A DNA stretch of 64,000 bases. Source: an uncultured Lachnospiraceae bacterium. Lineage in GTDB: Bacteria; Bacillota; Clostridia; Lachnospirales; Lachnospiraceae. The notes under the pieces were generated by a model. It was given only the letters and a program-made list of their open reading frames with translations, did not search any database and was not told where the DNA came from. The position numbers and the translations under genes were made by a program. The stretch is from NCBI GenBank assembly GCA_900317505.1, contig ONHB01000002.1:1-64000 (forward strand). The letters are read 5' to 3'. Shown here in pieces: positions 26,759-35,601 of the stretch. Every line of letters starts with the position of its first letter. The stretch's first letter is position 1.

Positions 26759-27853
26759 ATGAAGATTATGCCAAACCGGATGGACCGGGGATTTTTTCAG
26801 TATCAGGATGAATTTGAAAAGAAAGCTTTAGAGGTTTTGCGGAGCGGATGGTACGTTCTTGGAAAAGAAGTTACATCCTTTGAGGAAGAGTTTGCCGCAT
26901 ACACCGGGGCAAAATATTGTGTTGGTCTGGCAAGCGGACTGGACGCACTCTGGCTGGCTTTCCGGATACTTGGCATTGGTCAGGGGGATGAAGTGATCGT
27001 ACAGGGCAATACCTATATTGCCAGTGTCATGGGAATTACGATCAATGGCGCGACACCGATTTTTGTAGAACCGGATGATCATTATCAGATCGATGTCAAT
27101 AAGATAGAGGAGAAAATTACGGACAAGACCAAGGCTGTGCTGGTGGTTCATCTGTATGGACAGGCTACCAATATGGCACCGATCGTGGATTTGTGCCAAA
27201 AATATGATCTGCGTCTTGTAGAAGACTGTGCGCAGTCACATGGAGCCTGCTTTGATGGAAAGATGACCGGAACCTTTGGTGACATCGGATGTTTTTCATT
27301 CTATCCCTCCAAAAATCTGGGGGCATTCGGAGACGGCGGAGCTATCGTGACCGACGATGAGCAGATTGCCAAGGATATGAAGGTTTATCGCAACTACGGA
27401 AGTGAAAAGAGATATTACAATAAAGTGGTTGGCACCAATTCCAGACTGGATGAGATACAGGCAGGACTTTTGCGTGTGCGTTTATCTCATATTGAGGAGC
27501 TGACCAAAGAAAAACAGGCTATCGGCAAAAGATATCTTGAAGGTCTTCACAATGACCGGATTACTTTACCAAAGCTGACAGAGGGTGCAACGCATGTTTA
27601 TCATCAGTTTGTGATCCGCTGCAAGGAAAGAGACAGACTGATCGACTACCTCAATGAAAAAGAAATCGGTACCATCATTCATTATCCGATCCCGCCACAT
27701 TTAGCAGAGGCTTACACTTACCTTGGATATCATGAGGGTGATTTCCCGATTACAGAGACCCTTGCAAAAGAGGTACTGTCTATTCCGATGTACAACGGCA
27801 TGACCAAGGAAGAACAGGACTATGTAATTGATGCTATCAATGCATTTGAATAA
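26759..27853 (+). CDS. DegT/DnrJ/EryC1/StrS aminotransferase (FdtB/QdtB-like)
   Basis: About 364 residues. A PLP-dependent sugar aminotransferase: VEDCAQSHGACFDGK carries the conserved DxAQ region and SFYPSKNLGAFGDGGA the Schiff-base lysine. NYGSEKRYYNKVVGTNSRLD is the usual substrate-loop block. Because a FdtA/QdtA-type ketoisomerase follows after 24 bases, the pair should convert dTDP-4-keto-6-deoxyglucose to dTDP-3-amino-3,6-dideoxyhexose. The N-acetyltransferase and the rmlA/rmlB genes are not in the window. The ATG at 26759 has AGGAGAGG upstream with about eight bases spacing; an upstream ATG at 26708 lacks a ribosome site. Confidence 0.87.
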   Translation: MKIMPNRMDRGFFQYQDEFEKKALEVLRSGWYVLGKEVTSFEEEFAAYTGAKYCVGLASGLDALWLAFRILGIGQGDEVIVQGNTYIASVMGITINGATPIFVEPDDHYQIDVNKIEEKITDKTKAVLVVHLYGQATNMAPIVDLCQKYDLRLVEDCAQSHGACFDGKMTGTFGDIGCFSFYPSKNLGAFGDGGAIVTDDEQIAKDMKVYRNYGSEKRYYNKVVGTNSRLDEIQAGLLRVRLSHIEELTKEKQAIGKRYLEGLHNDRITLPKLTEGATHVYHQFVIRCKERDRLIDYLNEKEIGTIIHYPIPPHLAEAYTYLGYHEGDFPITETLAKEVLSIPMYNGMTKEEQDYVIDAINAFE

Positions 27854-27877
27854 AAAGATTTAGCAAAGAGAGAATAA

Positions 27878-28300
27878 ATGAAAAAACTAAGTGATTTGTA
27901 TCAGATAATTAATTTCAATGAATATGGCGATGAACGCGGTAATCTTGTGGTTGCTGAGGGAGACGGGATCGATGTGCCGTTTTCGATCAAGAGGGTATTT
28001 TATATGTATGGCTCTGATCCGGAAATCGTCCGTGGGCAGCATGCCAACCGAAAGACCGAGTTTGTGCTGATCAATGTCAGCGGAACCAGCCGCGTCAAGG
28101 TGGACAATGGCTTTGAGACAGAGGTCATTGAGCTCAACAAGCCGCGTATGGGTCTTTATTTAAAGACCATGCTCTGGAAGGATATGTATGATTTCTCACC
28201 GGATTCAGTATTGCTGGTACTGGCAAGCGAGCACTACGACGGAGAAGAATACATCCGTGATTATGAAGAATTCTTAAAGGAAGTTAAACAGCATGAGTAA
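27878..28300 (+). CDS. dTDP-4-keto-6-deoxyhexose 3,4-ketoisomerase (FdtA/QdtA-like)
   Basis: 140 residues of a single cupin domain. DERGNLVVAEG, then IKRVFYMYG, RGQHANRKTEFVLINVSG (the catalytic histidine region) and LWKDMYDFSPDSVLLVLAS are diagnostic of the FdtA/QdtA/WxcM-C family. It moves the keto group from C4 to C3 of dTDP-4-keto-6-deoxyglucose, producing the substrate of the aminotransferase just upstream. Whether the product is the galacto (Fuc3N) or gluco (Qui3N) form cannot be judged by eye. AAAGAG precedes the ATG, and the stop overlaps the next gene by eight bases. Confidence 0.88.
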   Translation: MKKLSDLYQIINFNEYGDERGNLVVAEGDGIDVPFSIKRVFYMYGSDPEIVRGQHANRKTEFVLINVSGTSRVKVDNGFETEVIELNKPRMGLYLKTMLWKDMYDFSPDSVLLVLASEHYDGEEYIRDYEEFLKEVKQHE

Positions 28301-29255
28301 AATATCTATTGTCGTTCCGGTATATTACAATTCAGATACATTGATGCTTTTGTACGAGGATATGAAAGAGAAAATCCTTGGAAAGCTGGGTGACTATGAG
28401 CTTGTTTTTGTAGATGACGGCTCCGGTGACAATTCATGGGAGATCATGAATCAGATACGTGAAATGGATGGTCATACACAGTGTGTCAGACTTTCCAGAA
28501 ATTTTGGCGAGCATGCCGCACTTTTAGCGGGATTATCTGTCTGTACCGGAGATTGCGCTGTGACCAAGCAGGCCGATCTGCAGGAAGACAGTGAAATCAT
28601 TCTGGACATGTATGAGAGCTGGAAGAAAGGCAACAAGGTTGTGCTTGCTGTCCGTGCCTCCAGAGATGAAAATCCGGTCAAAAAGTTTTTTGCAAGCATG
28701 TACTATCACATTATCCACAAACTGGTCAATGACAGGATGCCGGTAGGCGGCTGCGACTGTTATCTGCTTGACCGTCAGGTCATCAAAGTGCTTGAGCTCC
28801 TTGATGAAAAAAATTCATCCCTGACACTACAGGTGCTTTGGGCGGGATTTCAGACAGATCAGGTATACTTCCACAGAAAAGACCGTGAAGTAGGGGTATC
28901 GCGCTGGACCCTGTCCAAAAAAATAAAGTTGGCAATGGATTCCATGCTCAGCTTCTCTTATTTTCCTATTCGTTTTATGTCTACGCTGGGTGTTGTGTTC
29001 TTTTTGGCATCCGTTATCTGGATGATCTGTGTGCTGGTTGAAAAATTTACGGTCGGAACACCAATTCTTGGCTGGGCATCCCTGATGTGCATTGTCCTGT
29101 TTTCGTTTGGATGTATGATGCTTATGATGGGAATTTTGGGAGAATATGTATGGCGTGCACTGGATGCATCGCGTAACAGACCGCCATATCTGATTGATGT
29201 TGTTAATAAAGCAGAAGACACATTACTTGATGTAACTGATACCGACAATAAGTGA
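28293..29255 (+). CDS. GT2 polyprenyl-phosphate glycosyltransferase with C-terminal membrane pair (GtrB/ArnC-like)
   Basis: 320 residues. The catalytic part (ISIVVPVYYNSDTLMLL, VDDGSGDNSW, VRLSRNFGEHAALLAG, KQADLQEDSE) matches the GtrB/ArnC/YfdH group, which loads sugars onto undecaprenyl phosphate. VSRWTLSKKIKLAMDSMLSFS precedes the usual two membrane helices (about residues 228-250 and 262-290). With the 10.2-kb enzyme it makes a second polyprenyl-phosphate-sugar source for the GT-C transferases. Its position behind the 3-amino-sugar genes suggests it may load that sugar, which is inference. Last gene before a strong terminator. Confidence 0.88.
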   Translation: MSKISIVVPVYYNSDTLMLLYEDMKEKILGKLGDYELVFVDDGSGDNSWEIMNQIREMDGHTQCVRLSRNFGEHAALLAGLSVCTGDCAVTKQADLQEDSEIILDMYESWKKGNKVVLAVRASRDENPVKKFFASMYYHIIHKLVNDRMPVGGCDCYLLDRQVIKVLELLDEKNSSLTLQVLWAGFQTDQVYFHRKDREVGVSRWTLSKKIKLAMDSMLSFSYFPIRFMSTLGVVFFLASVIWMICVLVEKFTVGTPILGWASLMCIVLFSFGCMMLMMGILGEYVWRALDASRNRPPYLIDVVNKAEDTLLDVTDTDNK

Positions 29256-29281
29256 TCATGTTACAAAAAGCATGAATAATA

Positions 29282-29359
29282 AAAAGCCATCCTCTTTACT
29301 GGGTCTCAATGATTAGATTTGATTTTAATCTTTGAAGAGCAGTAAAGAGGATGGCTTTT
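29282..29359. terminator. Long perfect inverted repeat, bidirectional terminator
   Basis: Positions 29282-29301 and 29340-29359 are exact 20-bp reverse complements separated by 38 bases. The outer ends are A-rich on the left and T-rich on the right, so the structure can end transcription of the operon on the plus strand and of the PAP2 gene (stop at 29477) on the minus strand. The loop has its own short stem (GATTA/TAATC near 29311-29330). Confidence 0.75.
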
Positions 29360-29476
29360 ATTAATTTAAACCGACAAACTCGGTACGATAAACGATTGAT
29401 TAGTGATATTAAATTTACAAATTAATTGACAGATAGCATACGCTAACCAGCCTGACTATATGGCAGGCGGCATCTG

Positions 29477-29941
29477 CTAGAACAGATTGTAATAAATTAC
29501 CGCAATACAGATACCGAGGACGGCGCCTACAAAAATCTGGATAGGAGTATGTCCTACAAATTCTTTCAGATGTTCATGCGCGTGGGAAGGCTTCCACTGG
29601 GGAATTTCCTTGAACATCAGGAGCATGTCGTTGATGATCTTGGCCTGCTTGCCGGTTTCTAAGCGGACGCCCATTGCGTCGTTCATGACGATAATAGCAA
29701 AGAATGCAACCATCGGAAATTCAAATCCCGAAAATCCGTAATAAAGACCGGTAGCTGTTGCTAACGCACATACGGTAGCGGAATGGGAGCTTGGCATGCC
29801 GCCGTTGCCAAACAGACGCTCTAAACGGAATTCCCTGTTGACAATCATGTAGATGATGAGCTTTAGTGTCTGGGCTACGAACCATCCGAGAGCCGCACTG
29901 ACAAATAATGGATTGTGAAGTATTTCTAAAATAATTTTCAT
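29477..29941 (-). CDS. Divergent PAP2 family (DUF212) membrane protein
   Basis: 154 residues with four or five membrane segments. GNGGMPSSHSATVCALAT contains the PSSHSA phosphatase-like motif, and MNDAMGVRLETGKQA follows; VGHTPIQIFVGAVLG is the third block with a histidine. This is the YuiD/DUF212 group, distantly related to PAP2 lipid phosphatases. A housekeeping or polyprenyl-phosphate recycling role is possible but unproven. GGGGGAGA lies directly before the ATG, and a good promoter stands upstream at 30012-30040. Confidence 0.87.
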   Translation of the reverse strand: MKIILEILHNPLFVSAALGWFVAQTLKLIIYMIVNREFRLERLFGNGGMPSSHSATVCALATATGLYYGFSGFEFPMVAFFAIIVMNDAMGVRLETGKQAKIINDMLLMFKEIPQWKPSHAHEHLKEFVGHTPIQIFVGAVLGICIAVIYYNLF

Positions 29942-30011
29942 AAGTCTCCCCCGACATCAGATCCAGATGCCTTATACTGATTTGCAATATACTGATGCAA
30001 ATACCACATTT

Positions 30012-30040
30012 ATTATAACAAAGAAGAAACAATTCTACAA
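30012..30040 (-). promoter_or_regulatory. Sigma-A type promoter of the DUF212 gene, with direct repeats in the leader
   Basis: On the minus strand TTGTAG (30040-30035), 17 bases, then TATAAT (30017-30012). The leader of about 60 bases contains a direct repeat, TATACTGAT(TT)GCAA, at 29973-29987 and 29988-30000, which might bind a regulator. Confidence 0.65.
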
Positions 30041-30059
30041 TAAAAGAATATGTATGATG

Positions 30060-30902
30060 TCAGTGCCACAGCTTACGGTAGCTGCTCGGTGTCATGGATT
30101 CGTACCGTGTAAATACCTTGGTAAAATAATTGACATCCGGGATCCCGCATGCAAGAGCGATCGAACCGATGGACTGGTCGGTAAAGCGCAGCATTTTCTT
30201 TGCCTCGTTGATCCTCCGGGAGTTTAAATAATTCATTATGGTAATACCGGTCAGCTTTTTAAACTCTCTTGATAGATGGAATTTGCTGATATAAAAAAGA
30301 TTTTCCAGATCATCCAGAACAATATTGCGGCTGTAATTCTCATCCAGATAATCACGGACAGCAATGATCTTGTCCAGTCCCGATTCGCCGGATTTTTTTT
30401 CGAAGGTGTTATTTTCCGTATAGCAGAGCGTAATAATGTCAGTCAGATATTTGTGACATTTCTGCTCAAAATACGCATGTTTCAGGGAAAGCTCCTCATA
30501 TATATTATGGAGAGCTGCTAAAAACGGTGTCGGATCGGAAGGATGGAAAACAATATTGGAATCCTGTTCCGTAAAATGGCGGTATATTTCTGCAGCATCC
30601 TTTCCGTAAAAATGTACCCATGACAGCTCCCAGGGATCCTCGTCGCTGCTTTCATGGGAATATTCATCCAGACAGTTGATGAAGATGCAGTCGCCGCTGT
30701 GAATATGAAAGCGTTTTCCACGCAAAGTCAGATAGCCGCTTCCCTTATTTACAATAAAAAATAGAAGTGACTGAAGATGCTCTCTTTTGCTGATGTGGGA
30801 TTCCAGACTTTGCAGAGTACCGGTTTCCTGTACGTAAAGATAGTGGCTCCGTGCATAGGCAGATGGAGTAGAAATGATACGATTTGAATGATTTTTTTTC
30901 AT
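30060..30902 (-). CDS. AraC family transcriptional regulator
   Basis: About 280 residues. The N-terminal half is a cupin-type sensor (RGKRFHIHSGDCIFIN, SWVHFYG). The C-terminal half (about 175-280) is the double helix-turn-helix: NIVLDDLENLFYISKFHLSRE, KLTGITIMNYLNSRRINEAK and ACGIPDVNYFTKVFTRYESM. AraC proteins of this layout usually bind sugars and activate nearby genes. The divergent GDP-fucose synthase operon is the natural target. The ATG at 30902 has GGGAG six bases upstream; the ORF extends 14 codons further without a better site. Confidence 0.87.
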   Translation of the reverse strand: MKKNHSNRIISTPSAYARSHYLYVQETGTLQSLESHISKREHLQSLLFFIVNKGSGYLTLRGKRFHIHSGDCIFINCLDEYSHESSDEDPWELSWVHFYGKDAAEIYRHFTEQDSNIVFHPSDPTPFLAALHNIYEELSLKHAYFEQKCHKYLTDIITLCYTENNTFEKKSGESGLDKIIAVRDYLDENYSRNIVLDDLENLFYISKFHLSREFKKLTGITIMNYLNSRRINEAKKMLRFTDQSIGSIALACGIPDVNYFTKVFTRYESMTPSSYRKLWH

Positions 30903-30920
30903 AAAAACTCCCAAAATAAT

Positions 30921-30975
30921 GCAATATTTGTATTTATATAGCACAGCAATATTTTACTATTTTGTAGCAAATTTG
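30921..30975. promoter_or_regulatory. Direct repeats, candidate AraC operator; AraC-gene promoter
   Basis: GCAATATTTG (30921-30930), GCAATATTTT (30946-30955) and GCAAATTTG (30967-30975) are in the same orientation 25 and 21 bases apart, a spacing on about the same face of the helix as AraC-type half sites. They surround an extended -10 on the minus strand (TGC-TATATA, 30943-30935) that would serve the regulator gene. For the plus-strand operon TTGAAT (30980-30985), 17 bases, TAAATT (31003-31008) is a weak promoter candidate. Confidence 0.4.
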
Positions 30976-31077
30976 TCTATTGAATTATGAAATGTACAGA
31001 AGTAAATTAGTGTATAGCTGTAATATTAACAGTGGGAATATGAAAATGATCATATATATTGAGGAAGGATAACGATT

Positions 31078-32028
31078 ATGAATAAGACAGACAAAATCTA
31101 CGTGGCCGGACATAGAGGACTGGTTGGAAGTGCCATTGTACGCAACTTAAAGGCCAAGGGTTATACCAATATCATTGGCCGGACACATCAGGAACTGGAA
31201 CTGACTGATCAGGTTGCTGTTCGGGAGTTTTTTGAAAAGGAAAGACCGGATGTGGTTGTTCTGGCAGCTGCCAAGGTAGGAGGAATCAATGCCAACAATA
31301 CGGCTCCCGCAGATTTTGCATGGGACAATATGCAGGTACAGTGCAATGTGATCAAATGCTGTCATGATTATAAAGTAAAGAAGCTGTTGTTTTTGGGAAG
31401 CACCTGTATTTACCCGAAGATGGCTGCCCAGCCGATCGTAGAGGATGCGCTTCTGACAGGACCGTTGGAGCAGACCAATGAAGCTTATGCTATTGCCAAG
31501 ATTTCCGGTATGCAGATGTGCAAATATTTCAAGCGCCAGTATGGAGACAATTTTATCAGTTGTATGCCGACCAACCTGTACGGACCGCATGATAATTATG
31601 ATCTGAAAGGCTCCCATGTTTTGCCGGCTATGATCCGCAAGTTCCACGAGGCCAAGATGCAAAATGCCAAGAGCGTGGAATTATGGGGAACCGGTTCACC
31701 GTTACGCGAATTTTTATATGTAGATGATATGGCAGATGCCTGTGTTTTCCTTTTGGAAAATTACGATGGCGAGCAGCATGTCAATATTGGTACAGGAAAA
31801 GAGCTTACCATCAGGGAACTGGCAGAGCTTGTTAAAAAGACCGTAGGCTTTGAAGGAGAAATTGTATGGAATTCCTCTATGCCTGACGGAACACCGAGAA
31901 AGCTTACTGATGTTACCAAGCTTCACGAGCTTGGATGGACACACAAGGTAGAGCTTGAAGAAGGCGTAAAGCTTGCATATGAATGGTTCAAGGAAAATGT
32001 AGATCATGCCCGTATGAATGGCAGATAA
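31078..32028 (+). CDS. fcl: GDP-L-fucose synthase
   Basis: 316 residues, normal for the family. [16 protein letters not shown] is the NADP-binding glycine motif, [15 protein letters not shown] and [15 protein letters not shown] are diagnostic of Fcl/WcaG, and [10 protein letters not shown] holds the YxxxK catalytic pair. It performs the epimerase-reductase step from GDP-4-keto-6-deoxymannose to GDP-L-fucose. GDP-mannose 4,6-dehydratase, which makes its substrate, is not in the window. GAGGAAGG precedes the ATG. The GDP-mannose genes follow directly, so the three genes form a GDP-sugar supply operon. Confidence 0.93.
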   Translation: MNKTDKIYVAGHRGLVGSAIVRNLKAKGYTNIIGRTHQELELTDQVAVREFFEKERPDVVVLAAAKVGGINANNTAPADFAWDNMQVQCNVIKCCHDYKVKKLLFLGSTCIYPKMAAQPIVEDALLTGPLEQTNEAYAIAKISGMQMCKYFKRQYGDNFISCMPTNLYGPHDNYDLKGSHVLPAMIRKFHEAKMQNAKSVELWGTGSPLREFLYVDDMADACVFLLENYDGEQHVNIGTGKELTIRELAELVKKTVGFEGEIVWNSSMPDGTPRKLTDVTKLHELGWTHKVELEEGVKLAYEWFKENVDHARMNGR

Positions 32029-32058
32029 GACAGAAGATATCGTGATGGAGGAAAACAA

Positions 32059-33150
32059 ATGAATAAATTTGGAATCGTAATGGCCGGTGGAGGCGGTACC
32101 CGTTTCTGGCCCCTTAGTAGAAAAGAAAGACCGAAGCAGTTATTAAATTTGAGCGGAAAAGATCTGATGGTCAATGAGACTCTGGACCGGCTTGCCAACA
32201 GTATCGACAGAGACAATCTGTTTATCGTTACCAATGTCACACAGGCAGAGCTTATGAAGACAGAGACAGCAGGCAAAATGCCAACAGAGCAGATCCTTGC
32301 TGAGCCCGCAGCCCGCAATACTGCTGCATGTATCGGATATGCGGCAATGGAAATTGTAAAAAAACATGGTGATGGCATCATGGTGATTGTGCCGTCGGAT
32401 CATTTTATTAAAAATGAAGCAGAATTCAAGGCTATTATCGATGCTGCAATCAAAGCTGCTGAAGATACCGATGCACTGGTAACCATAGGCATCAATCCGT
32501 CGTTCCCGGCAACCGGTTATGGATATATCAAAGCCAAAGCCGGCAGTGAGACACCTATACAGGATCTGCACAACAAAACTTATTTTGCAGTAGAGGAATT
32601 TGTCGAAAAGCCGGATCTGGAAACAGCAAAAGCATATCTTGCCGAAGGTGGATATTCATGGAACAGCGGTATGTTTATCTGGAAGGCTTCCACCATTTTA
32701 TCCTATATGGAAAGATTACTGCCGGATGTCTATGCATGCCTTGCTAAGATCGGGGATGCCATGAATACACCGGATGAGAAAAAAGTGATCGAAGAAGTAT
32801 ATCCGACTATTCCCAAGATCTCCATCGATTACGGTATTATGGAAAGAGCAGATCACGTACTGGTCATTTCCGGAGAATTTGGCTGGAACGATATCGGTAG
32901 CCTGGACATGCTGAGCATTATGAAAGATGCGGATGAGAATGGAAATGTAGCATATGGGCAACAATTACTGTTAGATACAAAGGACTGCATTATATATGGC
33001 AATGACAAGATGATTGCCACAATCGGTATTTCCGACCTGATCGTAGTACAGACACAGGATGCTCTGTTAATCTGTCCCAAGGATCGTGCACAGGATGTCA
33101 AGACAGTTGTTGAGACATTAAAGGAGCAGGGAAAAGACCAGTATTTATAG
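32059..33150 (+). CDS. manC: Mannose-1-phosphate guanylyltransferase
   Basis: 363 residues, the single-domain length. MAGGGGTRFWPLSRKERPKQL is the intact nucleotidyltransferase signature including the TR pair and the lysine; AEPAARNTAACI, VPSDHFI, EFVEKPD and WNSGMFIW are further family blocks. It makes GDP-mannose from mannose-1-phosphate and GTP, feeding the GDP-fucose synthase upstream and possibly mannosyltransferases. GGAGG lies nine bases before the ATG. The next gene encodes a related domain whose catalytic signature is damaged, so this enzyme probably supplies the activity. Confidence 0.93.
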   Translation: MNKFGIVMAGGGGTRFWPLSRKERPKQLLNLSGKDLMVNETLDRLANSIDRDNLFIVTNVTQAELMKTETAGKMPTEQILAEPAARNTAACIGYAAMEIVKKHGDGIMVIVPSDHFIKNEAEFKAIIDAAIKAAEDTDALVTIGINPSFPATGYGYIKAKAGSETPIQDLHNKTYFAVEEFVEKPDLETAKAYLAEGGYSWNSGMFIWKASTILSYMERLLPDVYACLAKIGDAMNTPDEKKVIEEVYPTIPKISIDYGIMERADHVLVISGEFGWNDIGSLDMLSIMKDADENGNVAYGQQLLLDTKDCIIYGNDKMIATIGISDLIVVQTQDALLICPKDRAQDVKTVVETLKEQGKDQYL

Positions 33151-33176
33151 AATGCACGGAATAGGTAATTAATTAT

Positions 33177-35531
33177 ATGAAATGTGTTATTTTGGCAGGA
33201 GGCAGTGGCGACGCTCTGTGGCCGCTGTCTCGCAAAAATTATCCGAAACAATTTATCAATATTCGGAAAGGAAGGTCCTTGTTTCAGGAAGCAATAGCAA
33301 GAAACCTTCCTTTTTGTGATGATTTTTATATCATAACCAATGAAAAATACCGCTATATTGTGGAAGGACAGGTCCAGGCATTTCAGGGACTGTCTTATCA
33401 GCTGTTTCTGGAGGAAATGGGCAGACAGACCGCGCCGGCGGTTGCCGTTGCGGCAATGTGTATCGACAAGGATGAGGATGTGCTGGTCGTTTCTACGGAT
33501 CATCTGATTGATGAGGGCGATTATAATAAGACCATTCTGGCAGCCAAGGATACTTTAAATGATCATAATGTGGTTGTCATCGGGTGTGATATGGACAATA
33601 TCGGTGACGGCGACAATATGAAAGGACATAGTGCCTTTGTTTGCAAAAACGGACAGGTTGTCGATTTTATTTCATCCTGTACCTGCAGATCGGATTATAA
33701 AAAAGAAAGTGCCCCGGACCTGCCGGGGAGTGAAATTCTGCTCGACAGCGGAATTTTTATGATGAAGGCCGGTGTGTATCTGGAAGCGATTAGGGAAAAT
33801 GCGCCGGATCTATATCGTAAATGCCAGCTTGGAACAGACAGGGTGAGGCTGGATTCGGGAGCGCTGCTGATCACAGCATCATGGCTTTCCACCATTCCTT
33901 CCTTAAGTGTGGGAGAGGTAGTCTTTGCTAACTGGGCCGGTAAAAACATTGTTGCCATAAAGGCAATGTTCAGATGGTCGAGACTGTTAAATACCGAAAC
34001 GCTTGCTCAATTCCATGCGCCTTCCCTTCAGGGACCAAATATTGTGGAAAACAGTCACAATGTATCTGTGCTGAATCAGACGGATAATAAGCTCGTGGTG
34101 GTCAATGGCTGTGAGAATCTGATGATCGTCAATACCAGTGATGCTACTTATATTTCTAAAAAAGGTGAAAGTGCGGAAATCAGGGAGCTGATGCGGGAGC
34201 ATTATGAGGAGCAGAAGGAAATCTTTGACGAGGGCGATGTCTTTTACACGACCTGGGGTATCAAGGAGACCTTGAATCATACGGATGGTTATATGGTGCG
34301 TAAGGTTACTTTATTTCCGGGAAGAGAAATTGCGCTTCATAAGCATGAAAAAAGATGCGAACACTGTTCTATCGTAAGTGGAAATGCCACAATCACAATT
34401 GATGGTGTTACCAGAGAGTTTGGCTGCGAGGACAATGTGTTTATCCCGGTAGGAAGTTTTCACAGGATAGCCAATGTCTTTGCAAAGGATCTTGTATATA
34501 TAGAGGTATCCGTAGGCGACAGTGCCGGACAGAAGACCGGAGATATGGTCCGCGCAGTAGATGATTTTGTAAAGCTTGGACCTTCCTACAAGGATTATTT
34601 ATGGGGCGGCACCCGTCTTTATGAAAAATACGGAAAGAAAAATAAAGATAATAAAGAGCATATCATAGCCGAAAGCTGGGAGGTTTCCGCACATAGTGCC
34701 GGACCGTCCAGAGTTGTGGAGGGCAATGCCAAGGGAATGATGTTTCCCCAATATCTTGAAAAGATCGGAAAAGAAGCCTGGGGATGGAAATGCAGACCGT
34801 TTGAGCGTTTTCCCCTTTTGATCAAGCTGATCGATGCGACGAAATCCCTTTCCGTACAGGTGCATCCGGATGATGAGTATGCCATGAGCGTTGAAGGCGA
34901 ATATGGCAAAAATGAGATGTGGTATGTTATGGATGCAGCACCGGATGCCGGCATGTATGTAGGCTTCAAAGAAGAGCTGACAAGAGAAGAGTGCCGGAAG
35001 CATGTGGAGGATGGCACATTGACAGATGTGCTACAGAGGGTTCCTGTTAAAAAGGGGGATGTGATATTTGTCAAAGCCGGAACGGTTCATGCTATTTTGG
35101 ACGGACTATTGATTCTGGAAATCCAGCAGAGCTCCAATGCAACGTATCGTTTGTATGACTATGACAGAGTGGATAAAAACGGCAATAAGAGAGAACTGCA
35201 CCTGGATAAAGCATTGGACAACCTCAATTATTCTGTATATCCGTGTGACTGCAAACCTGCCGGAGAGCCCGAGGCCGGTGTCGGATATGTAAAACAGCTG
35301 CTTGGTGTCTGCAAATATTTTTCAGTAACATTGTATACAGTAGAGGAGATGGCAGAGATTTCTCTGGACGATACTTCTTTTAGTGCTATTGTTTTTCTGG
35401 AGGGTATGGGTAGGATAAAAACCGACAAACAGAAAAGCAATTTTAAGGCGGGAGACAGCTATTTTGTGCCGGCCGGGAAAAAAGTGCTGGAAATTGTCGG
35501 GAAATGTCAATTTGTGTTAAGCCGAATTTAA
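33177..35531 (+). CDS. Triple fusion: degenerate mannose-1-P guanylyltransferase-like domain + type II PMI cupin + class I mannose-6-phosphate isomerase
   Basis: 784 residues. Residues 1-280 resemble ManC, but the signature reads GGSGDALWPLSRKNYPKQF: the usual TR of GTRLWPLS is replaced by DA, so the catalytic arginine is missing. Residues about 375-455 are a cupin of the type II mannose-6-phosphate isomerase kind (EIALHKHEKRCEH, VFIPVGSFHRI). Residues about 465-784 form a class I isomerase: YLWGGTRLYEKYG, QVHPDDEYA, KNEMWYVMD and AGTVHAIL supply the zinc ligands. Isomerase activity (fructose-6-P to mannose-6-P) is likely; nucleotidyl transfer is doubtful. Same operon as fcl and manC, 26 bases downstream, and followed by a terminator. 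Confidence 0.85.
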   Translation: MKCVILAGGSGDALWPLSRKNYPKQFINIRKGRSLFQEAIARNLPFCDDFYIITNEKYRYIVEGQVQAFQGLSYQLFLEEMGRQTAPAVAVAAMCIDKDEDVLVVSTDHLIDEGDYNKTILAAKDTLNDHNVVVIGCDMDNIGDGDNMKGHSAFVCKNGQVVDFISSCTCRSDYKKESAPDLPGSEILLDSGIFMMKAGVYLEAIRENAPDLYRKCQLGTDRVRLDSGALLITASWLSTIPSLSVGEVVFANWAGKNIVAIKAMFRWSRLLNTETLAQFHAPSLQGPNIVENSHNVSVLNQTDNKLVVVNGCENLMIVNTSDATYISKKGESAEIRELMREHYEEQKEIFDEGDVFYTTWGIKETLNHTDGYMVRKVTLFPGREIALHKHEKRCEHCSIVSGNATITIDGVTREFGCEDNVFIPVGSFHRIANVFAKDLVYIEVSVGDSAGQKTGDMVRAVDDFVKLGPSYKDYLWGGTRLYEKYGKKNKDNKEHIIAESWEVSAHSAGPSRVVEGNAKGMMFPQYLEKIGKEAWGWKCRPFERFPLLIKLIDATKSLSVQVHPDDEYAMSVEGEYGKNEMWYVMDAAPDAGMYVGFKEELTREECRKHVEDGTLTDVLQRVPVKKGDVIFVKAGTVHAILDGLLILEIQQSSNATYRLYDYDRVDKNGNKRELHLDKALDNLNYSVYPCDCKPAGEPEAGVGYVKQLLGVCKYFSVTLYTVEEMAEISLDDTSFSAIVFLEGMGRIKTDKQKSNFKAGDSYFVPAGKKVLEIVGKCQFVLSRI

Positions 35532-35547
35532 TAAAAAGACGTGATTG

Positions 35548-35584
35548 GCAAAAACTGTCCATTTTTGGGCAGTTTTTGCATTTT
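35548..35584 (+). terminator. Intrinsic terminator of the GDP-sugar operon
   Basis: A 13-bp stem with one G-T pair (35548-35560 with 35567-35579), a 6-base loop and the tail ATTTT. It stands 17 bases after the stop of the triple-fusion gene. Confidence 0.75.
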
Positions 35585-35601
35585 ACCCCCATAGATTTTA
35601 T

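Noticed and set aside
32853-33503. A 216-codon open frame on the minus strand spanning the gap between manC and the triple fusion.
   Set aside because: It covers the ends of two well-supported genes and has no motif or ribosome site.
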